Assembly: GCA_009783605.1 (NCBI GenBank) | Contig: WRDE01000156.1 | Location: forward strand, 1-5,618 | DNA: 5,618 nucleotides | Origin: Oscillospiraceae bacterium | GTDB lineage: Bacteria > Bacillota > Clostridia > Oscillospirales > Acutalibacteraceae | Direction of reading: 5' to 3' | Shown: positions 1-4,998 of the stretch, piece by piece | Layout of the letters: the number at the start of each line of letters is the position of its first letter | Numbering within the stretch: position 1 is the first letter of the stretch | The notes under the pieces: generated by a model | Seen by the model: the letters and a program-made list of their open reading frames with translations, nothing else | Told to the model about the DNA's origin: nothing | Databases searched by the model: none | Program-made: the position numbers and the translations under genes

Positions 1-16
1 CCATAAAATACCTCGC
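1..16 (-). other. Possible start of a further minus-strand gene at the window edge
   Basis: Read on the minus strand, a purine-rich GCGAGG (11-16) is followed after 6 bases by ATG (bases 4-2). This is the spacing expected for a ribosome binding site and start codon. Only one codon lies in the window, so no product can be named. A transporter ATPase or permease partner for the lipoprotein gene at 197-1414 would fit the context, but that is a guess. A chance match is quite possible. Confidence 0.2.
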
Positions 17-60
17 TCAATAATTGGGTTCGGATATCTAAAAAAACTAATGGTTGACAT

Positions 61-123
61 CCGTAGGGCAGGGACTCTTGCACCGTTGCCGGCGCGGCAA
101 CAGAGCAAGCCCCTGCCTTACGG
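61..123. repeat. 63-bp nested inverted repeat (three stacked stems)
   Basis: The outer arms 61-73 and 111-123 pair over 13 positions with one G-T wobble (66/118). An inner stem of 5 bp pairs 77-81 with 105-109. A terminal stem of 6 bp pairs GTTGCC (85-90) with GGCAAC (96-101) around a 5-base loop. The plus-strand version pairs slightly better, since the wobble becomes a C-A mismatch on the minus strand. No reading frame, transposase or clear target duplication surrounds it, and there is no T-run to make it a terminator. From memory it resembles the GTAGGGC-type palindromic elements scattered between genes in Oscillospiraceae. A structured RNA is the alternative. Confidence 0.6.
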
Positions 124-140
124 AGTTCTGCGTCCTAAAC

Positions 141-176
141 AAGGAGTGCCGTTCATCTTGATGTACGGCACTCCTT
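141..176 (-). terminator. Hairpin, probable terminator of the lipoprotein gene
   Basis: AAGGAGTGCCGT (141-152) and ACGGCACTCCTT (165-176) form a perfect 12-bp stem around a 12-base loop. It begins 20 bp past the stop codon of the minus-strand lipoprotein gene, where an intrinsic terminator is expected. In the minus-strand reading direction the stem is followed by a weak U-tract (TTGTTT), so termination may be partial. Partial read-through would let downstream transporter genes be expressed at a lower level than the binding protein, a common arrangement in ABC operons, though this is inference. Confidence 0.6.
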
Positions 177-196
177 TTCGCCTTATTCAGATACGG

Positions 197-1414
197 TTAA
201 TCTTCGTAAACGCCGAGGACATAATAATCCATCTCGCCGGTGATGACGCCGTCGGAAACCGAGGGTCCGCCTTCGGAGGCGATCTCCATTCCAGAAGCAT
301 CCAACAGCACTTTATCGGTTTTGATCAGCTTGCCGTCGTCGCCAAAGGAGAGCGCGACGCCGCTGAAAACATCCCAGGTGCCTTCTTTGAACAGATCCTT
401 GACCTGCTGGATATATTCCGCGGTGTTGGGGGCGCAGTTGTCCGAGAGGGGAGATATGTCGATCAGCCCGTCGTTGATATCGCCGTAGTAGTTGCCCAGC
501 TCAGCCCATTTGCCGTCGATAACCGCCTGGACAGCTTTGGTGTAATAGACGCCCCAGTTCCAGATCGGAGCGGTCAGGTGGGCCGCCGGAGCCTGGACGG
601 TCATATCCGAATTGTAGCCGCAGCCGAATTTACCGGCTTTTTCCGCGGCGGTCTGCGGGTTGGCGGTATCGCAGTGCTGGGCAATGACGTCGCAGTCCAT
701 CTCCAGCAGCGCTTCGGCAAAGGAAGTCTCTTTAACAGGGTCGAACCATTTGCCTACAACTTTCACAAACACCTCAACATCGGGGTTGACCGCCTGGGCG
801 CCGAGAGCAAAGGCGTTGATGCCGGAGCAGGTTTCAGCCAGATCGGTGCCGTAAGCGGCGACATAACCGAGCTTGTTGCTCTCGGTCTTCAGACCGGCCG
901 CGATACCGGTGAGATAGCGGGCCTGATAAATACGGCCGAAATAGTTGTTGAAGTTTGTCTCGTTGTACTTGTATCCGGTGCCGTGGGAAAAATAGACTTC
1001 GGGATATTCGTTGGCCATTTCCTCAATGGTGTCCATGAATCCCCAGCTGGTGGCGAAGATGACGTTGCAACCGCTGGCCAGCAGGGCTTCGGTGGCGGTT
1101 TTGATGGCCGATTTGTCTTTGTCGTCCACATTGTTCTGGCGCACAATCTGGTTATCGGCCAGACCGAGAGCCGACTGCATGGCGACGATGCCCTGGTCGT
1201 GGGCGAAGGTGTAGCCGGCGCCTTCGTCAGGATCGGTGATGTGCAGGACACCGACCTTGATGTCTTCTTTGGCGATGCTCACGGGACCTTCAGGTTCTGA
1301 CGGCTCTTCCGAGCTGGATTTCGCTTCGGAGCTGGCGCCGTTGTCGCAGCCGGCCAGCCCGAACAGCATCGCCAGACACAGGATAAGGGTAAACGCGGTG
1401 AGAATCTTTCTCAT
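197..1414 (-). CDS. BMP/PnrA-family ABC transporter substrate-binding lipoprotein
   Basis: This is a 405-residue binding protein of the basic membrane protein (BMP, PnrA/Med-like) family, whose characterised members deliver purine nucleosides or related ligands to an ABC importer. The N-terminus MRKILT is followed by a hydrophobic stretch and the lipobox LAGC, giving a lipidated Cys23 on the outer face of the membrane. A Ser/Glu/Pro-rich linker (about 24-49) leads into the periplasmic-binding fold, starting at KVGVLHI. The early motif GYTFAHDQG is closer to the G(W/Y)T(F/Y)AHD subgroup than to the DKSFNQ subgroup of classical nucleoside lipoproteins. A later block NWGVYYTKAVQAVIDGKW is typical of the family. 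The ATG at 1414 is chosen because a GGAGGA site lies 6 bases upstream; an in-frame TTG 15 bases earlier would include that site. It lies 123 bp downstream of xpt on the same strand, which supports a purine ligand. The exact ligand cannot be read from the sequence, and no partner ATPase or permease is in the window. Confidence 0.9.
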   Translation of the reverse strand: MRKILTAFTLILCLAMLFGLAGCDNGASSEAKSSSEEPSEPEGPVSIAKEDIKVGVLHITDPDEGAGYTFAHDQGIVAMQSALGLADNQIVRQNNVDDKDKSAIKTATEALLASGCNVIFATSWGFMDTIEEMANEYPEVYFSHGTGYKYNETNFNNYFGRIYQARYLTGIAAGLKTESNKLGYVAAYGTDLAETCSGINAFALGAQAVNPDVEVFVKVVGKWFDPVKETSFAEALLEMDCDVIAQHCDTANPQTAAEKAGKFGCGYNSDMTVQAPAAHLTAPIWNWGVYYTKAVQAVIDGKWAELGNYYGDINDGLIDISPLSDNCAPNTAEYIQQVKDLFKEGTWDVFSGVALSFGDDGKLIKTDKVLLDASGMEIASEGGPSVSDGVITGEMDYYVLGVYED

Positions 1415-1420
1415 GATACT

Positions 1421-1426
1421 TCCTCC
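1421..1426 (-). promoter_or_regulatory. Ribosome binding site of the BMP lipoprotein gene
   Basis: GGAGGA on the minus strand, 6 bases before the ATG at 1414. It decides the start in favour of MRKILT over the in-frame TTG at 1429-1427, and thereby gives a normal-length lipoprotein signal peptide. Confidence 0.85.
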
Positions 1427-1455
1427 CAAATTAAAATTTGATCTATTGCTTCAGA

Positions 1456-1469
1456 CGGCAGCGCTGCCG
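1456..1469. repeat. 14-bp perfect palindrome in the xpt-BMP spacer
   Basis: CGGCAGCGCTGCCG is a perfect 14-base palindrome, about 40 bases upstream of the lipoprotein start. Its GC-richness contrasts with the AT-rich surroundings. It could be an operator for a dimeric repressor or an RNA hairpin with an unfavourable loop. No T-run follows it on the minus strand, so it is unlikely to terminate the xpt transcript. On the plus strand a run of six T (1480-1485) follows 10 bases later, but no plus-strand gene ends there. Confidence 0.5.
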
Positions 1470-1486
1470 CCAGATCGCCTTTTTTA

Positions 1487-1560
1487 GAGTGATTAGTGGA
1501 TAGTGATTAGAAAATAAATTTTCTAAATCACTGCTCATCACTCGCCACTAATCACTATCC
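1487..1560. repeat. GTGATTAG-type direct and inverted repeat overlapping the 3' end of xpt
   Basis: The octamer GTGATTAG appears at 1489-1496 and 1503-1510, and again inverted (CTAATCAC) at 1548-1555. A diverged inverted copy (CTAAATCAC) sits at 1524-1532. GGATAGTGATTAG (1498-1510) is matched exactly in inverse by CTAATCACTATCC (1548-1560). The centre forms a hairpin, with AGTGATTAGAAAA (1502-1514) pairing with TTTTCTAAATCACT (1519-1532) with one bulged base and a 4-base loop. The element fills much of the xpt-to-BMP spacer and enters the xpt reading frame, encoding its last residues and stop. Such near-heptameric reiterations recall short interspersed repeats known from several bacterial groups, but I cannot name a family. 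Confidence 0.65.
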
Positions 1561-2113
1561 CGTCTTTATCCATTTTTTCGATAACCGCCAGCGATTCGAT
1601 CCGCATGCCTTCGGCGCGCAGCTGGTCGCCGCCGCCCTGGAAGCCTTTTTCGATGACGATGCCGGCGCCGACCAATGTGGCTTCGGCCTGCTCGACCAGA
1701 TCCCTCAGCCCGTTCAGCGCGCAGCCGTTGGCCAAAAAATCGTCGATCAGCAGTATCCGGTCCTCCGGATTCAAAAATTCCTTCGAGATGACAATATCAT
1801 ACAGCTTGCCGTGGGTGAAGGAGGAGACAGAAGTGGTATAGACGTCCTCCACCAAATTGGCGGTTTTCTGCTTTTTGGCGAAAACCACCGGCACCTTGAA
1901 AAAGAGCGCGGCAAGACAGGCGATGCCGATGCCGGAGGCCTCGACGGTGACGATCTTGGTAATCCCGTCCTGCTTGAAAAGCCGGTGGAATTCCTTTCCG
2001 ATTTCATAAAAAAGCGCGACGTCCATCTGGTGGTTCAAAAAGCTGTCCACCTTCAGCACATGGCCGGAAGCGACCGCCGCTTCTTTCAGGATCCGGTCTT
2101 TCAGCTGCTGCAT
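1538..2113 (-). CDS. xpt: Xanthine phosphoribosyltransferase
   Basis: The 191-residue cytoplasmic enzyme transfers the phosphoribosyl group of PRPP to xanthine, giving XMP for GMP synthesis (purine salvage). It is collinear with the Bacillus subtilis Xpt as I remember it, at the usual length. Visible signatures are LKVDSFLNHQ (20-29), DGITKIVTVEASGI (49-62), VPVVFAKK (74-81), the PRPP-binding loop ILLIDDFLANG (120-130) and GIVIEKGFQ (151-159). The start ATG is preceded by AGAGG with 7 bases of spacing. A sigma-A promoter lies about 50 bases upstream. The leader is short, and I see none of the conserved core of a purine riboswitch, which often controls xpt in Firmicutes. The C-terminal residues IVISGE and the stop are encoded inside a GTGATTAG repeat, so the tail has probably been replaced or extended by that element. 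The next gene on the same strand is the BMP lipoprotein. Confidence 0.95.
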   Translation of the reverse strand: MQQLKDRILKEAAVASGHVLKVDSFLNHQMDVALFYEIGKEFHRLFKQDGITKIVTVEASGIGIACLAALFFKVPVVFAKKQKTANLVEDVYTTSVSSFTHGKLYDIVISKEFLNPEDRILLIDDFLANGCALNGLRDLVEQAEATLVGAGIVIEKGFQGGGDQLRAEGMRIESLAVIEKMDKDGIVISGE

Positions 2114-2164
2114 ATTGATACCTCTTCTAAGTAATATATCCGGGCGTAAAAAAGCGCTGCTCTT

Positions 2165-2193
2165 ATAATACCCTAAAAATCGAGGTTTTGCAA
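2165..2193 (-). promoter_or_regulatory. Sigma-A promoter of xpt
   Basis: On the minus strand, -35 TTGCAA (2188-2193) and -10 TATTAT (2165-2170) are separated by exactly 17 bp. Transcription should start near 2158, leaving an untranslated leader of about 45 bases. That is too short for a purine riboswitch aptamer plus expression platform. The leader holds only a minor GC hairpin and the AGAGG ribosome binding site. Confidence 0.75.
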
Positions 2194-2354
2194 CCGTTAA
2201 AATAAAATTTGTTGGAAGATATTTGTGCGGATGCGGAAGCGCGGGTGATTTAGGATTTCCAATTCCGGTAATAATACGGAGAGTATCAGAAAATTCAAAG
2301 ATAAGCGCCGGAAAACAGATATTAACATAGGTTGACCCCTTGATATAGCCGGAT

Positions 2355-2384
2355 TTATCAACATTTTCAACAGAGTTTTCAACA
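2355..2384 (+). other. Cluster of three DnaA-box-like 9-mers
   Basis: TTATCAACA (2355-2363), TTTTCAACA (2364-2372) and TTTTCAACA (2376-2384) lie in the same orientation, the first two abutting and the third 3 bases on. They differ from the DnaA consensus TTATCCACA at one, two and two positions. An AT-rich stretch (about 2391-2431) follows. The setting, a divergent intergenic region, suits either a DnaA-controlled regulatory site or part of a replication origin. No dnaA, dnaN or rpmH is in the window, so an origin cannot be claimed. The rest of 2194-2465 holds no gene that I can support. Confidence 0.4.
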
Positions 2385-2403
2385 GGAAAAGGATTTTTTT
2401 CAA

Positions 2404-2431
2404 TTTACAGCAAGTAATTTTTAATGATATA
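2404..2431 (+). promoter_or_regulatory. Weak candidate promoter of the 91-residue protein gene
   Basis: TTTACA (2404-2409) could be a -35 element, with the poorly matching GATATA (2426-2431) as -10 after 16 bp. This lies 35 bases ahead of the start codon and just downstream of the DnaA-box-like cluster. The match is marginal. It is proposed mainly because the gene has no co-directional upstream neighbour in the window and needs a promoter in this spacer. Confidence 0.25.
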
Positions 2432-2465
2432 GCAGACAAAAGTGTTAAAACGGAAGGTGATAGTG

Positions 2466-2741
2466 ATGATAAAAGGTGTGAACCGACAGGTAATCGAGGT
2501 GAGCGAAACCGGCCATCCGTTTTTCGAGCGGGCGATTCTGATCCTGCGGGCCGACTGTGCCGATCCGCCGGGAACACGGCTGCAGGAGGAGGGCAGACGG
2601 TTTATACAGGCGGCCGGCAGCTATACGGGAATGCGGATGATAAAAAAGAAAAACCGTATCCGCCGGATGATACAGGGATGTTTTTTACTGACCGGCGGCG
2701 CGCTGGCCGGCGTACTGCTGTCCTGGCTGATCCGGGCATAA
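2466..2741 (+). CDS. Small conserved-type protein of unknown function with C-terminal membrane segment
   Basis: The predicted protein has 91 residues. The first half (1-55) starts with MIKGVNRQVIEV and continues FFERAILILRAD; it looks soluble, with a beta-strand-like opening. From memory this resembles a family of short hypothetical proteins found in many Clostridia, beginning with a similar (M)IKG-x-R-Q-V-x-x-V motif. Residues 59-67 are strongly basic (MIKKKNRIRR region), and 69-88 form one hydrophobic helix (GCFLLTGGALAGVLLSWLI). This suggests a C-terminal tail anchor with the soluble part inside, by the positive-inside rule. The ATG at 2466 is chosen because GGAAGG (2452-2457) lies 8 bases upstream; an in-frame GTG directly before it and another at 2442 are less well placed. 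The gene is divergent from xpt and is followed by the large inverted repeat, which may end its transcript. No function can be assigned. Confidence 0.7.
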   Translation: MIKGVNRQVIEVSETGHPFFERAILILRADCADPPGTRLQEEGRRFIQAAGSYTGMRMIKKKNRIRRMIQGCFLLTGGALAGVLLSWLIRA

Positions 2742-2755
2742 AGTATTTATTTCTC

Positions 2756-2880
2756 AAAAAAAGATTGGTATCGCCCAACTGCTGTCAGCCAAAAAGATTG
2801 GGCACCGCCCAATCTTTTTGGCTGACAGCAGTTGGGTGGCAGGTCAATCTCTTTTGGCTGACGGCTGTTGGGGGCGGTTT
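2756..2880. repeat. Repeat module with a perfect 30-bp inverted repeat and flanking diverged copies
   Basis: The arms 2774-2803 and 2807-2836 are perfect 30-base inverse copies separated by only 3 bases (ACC), so the DNA could form a cruciform and the RNA a very stable hairpin. A third, diverged copy of the right arm follows as a direct repeat (2845-2872, two substitutions and one inserted base relative to 2810-2836). The left flank (2758-2778) repeats the motif found at 2791-2812 (AAAAAGATTGG, a variable 3-4 bases, then CGCCCAA). The module sits 14 bp past the stop of the small gene and about 57 bp before the pot promoter. It could act as a terminator for the small gene, although no T-run follows on the plus strand. 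It could equally be a non-autonomous mobile or interspersed palindromic element. No coding capacity or obvious target duplication is visible. Confidence 0.85.
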
Positions 2881-2936
2881 GTATCTGTGAAATATAGTCG
2901 ACAAATTAGATTACCCTCAATTTTTTATAAAACATC

Positions 2937-2965
2937 TTGACAATTCAACAAAAAATCGTTATATT
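2937..2965 (+). promoter_or_regulatory. Consensus sigma-A promoter of the pot operon
   Basis: A perfect -35 TTGACA (2937-2942) and a -10 TATATT (2960-2965) are separated by 17 bp. Transcription should begin near 2972. The -35 lies within a small palindrome (TTGA, CAAT, TCAA; 2937-2948), which might be an operator half, but this is too short to rely on. No regulator gene precedes the operon in the window. Confidence 0.85.
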
Positions 2966-2972
2966 GAGTTGT

Positions 2973-2998
2973 CGCTTATAGCGTCTTTACCAGTAAAG
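2973..2998 (+). promoter_or_regulatory. Two small hairpins in the pot operon leader, the second overlapping the ribosome binding site
   Basis: CGCT/AGCG (2973-2976 with 2980-2983, 3-base loop) would lie at the very 5' end of the transcript. CTTTA/TAAAG (2985-2989 with 2994-2998, loop CCAG) pairs with the AAAG that begins the AAAGGGGG translation signal (2995-3002). The first may protect the RNA end, and the second may mildly limit translation of potA. Both stems are short, so their effect is uncertain. Confidence 0.35.
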
Positions 2999-3013
2999 GG
3001 GGATGCTATCGAA

Positions 3014-4186
3014 TTGAAGGATGAAAAAAAAATAGAGAATATTATCACATTGAAGAATATCACGGTCTCGTTTGACGGCGAACAGGTGCTGAAGGATTTT
3101 AATCTCAGCATCCATGACGGGGAATTTGTGACGCTGCTGGGCCCCTCCGGCTGCGGGAAAACAACCACGCTGAGAATCATCGGCGGCTTCGTCACACCGG
3201 ATTCCGGAGATGTTTTTTTTAACGGCTGCCGGATCAACGACCTGCCGCCCCACAAACGGCCGGTCAACACCATCTTCCAGCGGTACGCCCTGTTCCCGCA
3301 CCTGAACGTCTTTGAAAACGTGGCTTTCGGGATACGGGTAAACGCGCGGAAGGATGCGCGCCGGAAAAAGGGCGCCGCGATACGGGAGCGGGTGGAGGAG
3401 ATGCTGGCGTTAGTCAACCTGCGCGGCTTTGAAAAACGCGCGGTCGCCACCCTGTCGGGCGGGCAGCAGCAGCGGGTGGCCATCGCCCGGGCGCTGGCCA
3501 ACAGCCCCGGCGTACTGCTGTTGGACGAGCCGCTGGCCGCGCTGGATCTGAAGCTGCGCAAGGACATGCAGGTGGAGCTGAAAAACATCCAAAAATCCCT
3601 CGGTATCACCTTTATCTATGTCACCCACGATCAGGAGGAGGCGCTCTCGATGTCGGATACCGTGGTGGTGATGGACGACGGCGATATCCAGCAGATCGGG
3701 ACCCCGCAGGATATTTACAACGAGCCGCGGAACGCGTTTGTGGCGGATTTTATCGGCGAATCCAACATCCTCGACGGGATCATGCACCATGATTACCAGG
3801 TGGAGACCTTCGGGCGCAAATTCAAATGCCTCGACGCCGGATTCGCCCCCGGGGAGCAGGTGGATGTGGTCATCCGGCCGGAGGATATCGATATTGTCGC
3901 GCCGGAAAAGGGGCATCTCTCCGGCACCGTGACCGGTGTCACCTTCAAAGGTGTCCATTTTGAGATCATCGTCGACTTCAAGGGCTTCAAGTGGCTGATC
4001 CAGACCACCGACTACCATCCGGTGGACAGCGTGATCGGCATCAAGCTGAACCCCGAGGATATCCATATCATGCGCAAGTCGGCGTATTCCGGCATGTTCG
4101 GCGATTACAGCTCCTATTCCGAAGAGTTTGACGATATGGCCGACCCCACTATTGATCTGGTCGAAGAGGGGGAAGCAGCCGAATGA
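3014..4186 (+). CDS. potA: Spermidine/putrescine ABC transporter ATP-binding protein
   Basis: This cytoplasmic ATPase powers polyamine import with PotB and PotC; with the TTG start it has 390 residues, usual for PotA. The nucleotide-binding domain shows Walker A GPSGCGKTT (43-51), the Q-loop glutamine in IFQRYALFPHL (Q88), signature LSGGQQQR (146-153), Walker B VLLLDEP (166-172), the D-loop (ALD) and the switch histidine in YVTHDQEEA (H204). A C-terminal TOBE-type regulatory domain follows (about 280-365, including VVIRPEDIDIV), then an acidic tail. The start is uncertain. TTG at 3014 gives the family-like N-terminus MKDEKKIENIITLKNITVSF and has AAAGGGGG upstream, at a long 11-base spacing. 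TTG at 2969 lies at or before the predicted transcription start and is unlikely. An A9 run (3024-3032) follows the start; one extra A would bring the ATG at 3021 into frame. It is the first gene of the operon, and its stop overlaps the potB start as ATGA. Substrate specificity is inferred from PotA-like sequence and gene order. Confidence 0.93.
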   Translation: MKDEKKIENIITLKNITVSFDGEQVLKDFNLSIHDGEFVTLLGPSGCGKTTTLRIIGGFVTPDSGDVFFNGCRINDLPPHKRPVNTIFQRYALFPHLNVFENVAFGIRVNARKDARRKKGAAIRERVEEMLALVNLRGFEKRAVATLSGGQQQRVAIARALANSPGVLLLDEPLAALDLKLRKDMQVELKNIQKSLGITFIYVTHDQEEALSMSDTVVVMDDGDIQQIGTPQDIYNEPRNAFVADFIGESNILDGIMHHDYQVETFGRKFKCLDAGFAPGEQVDVVIRPEDIDIVAPEKGHLSGTVTGVTFKGVHFEIIVDFKGFKWLIQTTDYHPVDSVIGIKLNPEDIHIMRKSAYSGMFGDYSSYSEEFDDMADPTIDLVEEGEAAE

Positions 4187-4998
4187 AAAGCCGGAAACTT
4201 GCCGCTCCTTTTACGGTCTGGGTGCTGCTGTTCACCGTCATTCCGCTGGGGATGGTGGTGTGGTACGCGTTCACTGACGACGCCGGCGGGTTCACCCTGG
4301 CCAATATCGCCGCGATGGAGAACTATATCTCGATCTTTCTGGATTCGGTCTGGCTGGGGCTGATATCCACCGTCATCTGCCTGATACTGGCTTTTCCGCT
4401 GGCTTTCAGTATCTCGCGCACCTCTTTGCGCGCCCAGCAGACGATGGTGATGATCGTCATGCTGCCGATGTGGATGAATTTTCTGCTGCGGACCTATGTC
4501 TGGATGTCGATCCTCGAGACCAACGGCCTGCTGAACCAATTGTTGGGTGTGTTCGGGATCCGGAAATTGGAGCTGATGGGTACCGACACCGCCATCGTCC
4601 TCGGTATGGTCTACAATTTCCTGCCGTTTATGGTGCTGCCGCTCTATTCGGTGATGGTCAAGATCGACCACCGCATCATCGAGGCGGGACAGGACCTCGG
4701 CGCCGGCAACGCCCAGCTGTTCGGCAGGATCGTATTGCCCCTCTCGATGCCGGGCGTGCTGTCCGGTATCACCATGGTGTTCGTGCCGGCGGTCTCCACC
4801 TTTTTGATCTCCAACCTGCTCGGCAACGGCAAAAAGATGCTGATCGGCGACCTGATCGAGCAGCGTTTTATCGGCAACGCCCGCAACGAACATGTGGGTT
4901 CGGCGCTGTCGTTGGTGCTGATGATATTGATTCTGCTATGTATGGCGCTGATGGGGTTGGTGGAAAAGGATGAGGATACGGGGGGGCTGCTGGTATGA
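4183..4998 (+). CDS. potB: Spermidine/putrescine ABC transporter permease
   Basis: This 271-residue inner-membrane protein forms half of the transport channel. Six hydrophobic segments are seen at roughly 9-29, 55-78, 86-106, 136-158, 190-212 and 240-261. The cytoplasmic EAA loop that docks on the ATPase reads IEAGQDLGAG, followed by RIVLPLSMPG (about 166-191), with the conserved Gly173 and the ILP-like ending. The block LPMWMNFLLRTYVWM (94-108) is typical of PotB and of related PotH permeases. The ATG overlaps the potA stop (ATGA), and a GAGGGGG site lies about 10 bases upstream, so translation is probably coupled. The stop in turn overlaps the start of potC. Related permeases for other small solutes share the fold, but the close PotA and PotC neighbours favour polyamines. 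Confidence 0.93.
   Translation: MKSRKLAAPFTVWVLLFTVIPLGMVVWYAFTDDAGGFTLANIAAMENYISIFLDSVWLGLISTVICLILAFPLAFSISRTSLRAQQTMVMIVMLPMWMNFLLRTYVWMSILETNGLLNQLLGVFGIRKLELMGTDTAIVLGMVYNFLPFMVLPLYSVMVKIDHRIIEAGQDLGAGNAQLFGRIVLPLSMPGVLSGITMVFVPAVSTFLISNLLGNGKKMLIGDLIEQRFIGNARNEHVGSALSLVLMILILLCMALMGLVEKDEDTGGLLV

Noticed and set aside
54..82. TTGACA (54-59) as a promoter -35 on the plus strand
   Set aside because: At 17 bp spacing the -10 position reads CTTGCA, a poor match, and no plus-strand gene follows; the hexamer is taken as chance.
50..1300. Long plus-strand open frame (416 codons)
   Set aside because: It runs antisense to the well-supported BMP lipoprotein gene; its Gly/Val/Asp-rich product has no recognisable domain, and it starts in the nested repeat region without a ribosome binding site.
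2114..2200. Purine riboswitch upstream of xpt
   Set aside because: The leader from the predicted start is about 45 bases, and I could not find the three-way junction core or the conserved loop motifs. A covariance search would settle it.
2197..2577. Minus-strand open frame across the xpt upstream spacer and the small gene
   Set aside because: It overlaps the better-supported small plus-strand gene, and its end overlaps the upstream edge of the xpt promoter region. The translation is Leu/Ser/Arg-rich without a domain.
2678..2890. Plus-strand open frame through the repeat module
   Set aside because: It begins inside the small gene in another frame, and most of it is a translation of the inverted repeat arms.
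2899..2974. CGACAA (2899-2904) and TTGTCG (2969-2974) as a looping operator pair around the pot promoter
   Set aside because: Only six bases per half-site, 64 bp apart, which is expected often by chance; no regulator gene is nearby.
3410..4066. Minus-strand open frame opposite potA
   Set aside because: Antisense shadow of the ATPase gene with low-complexity His/Asp-rich translation and no independent start signals.
4114..4893. Minus-strand open frame of 259 codons opposite potB
   Set aside because: The product is rich in His, Gln, Asp and Arg, typical of an antisense reading of membrane-protein codons. It overlaps potB almost fully and shows no family signature.
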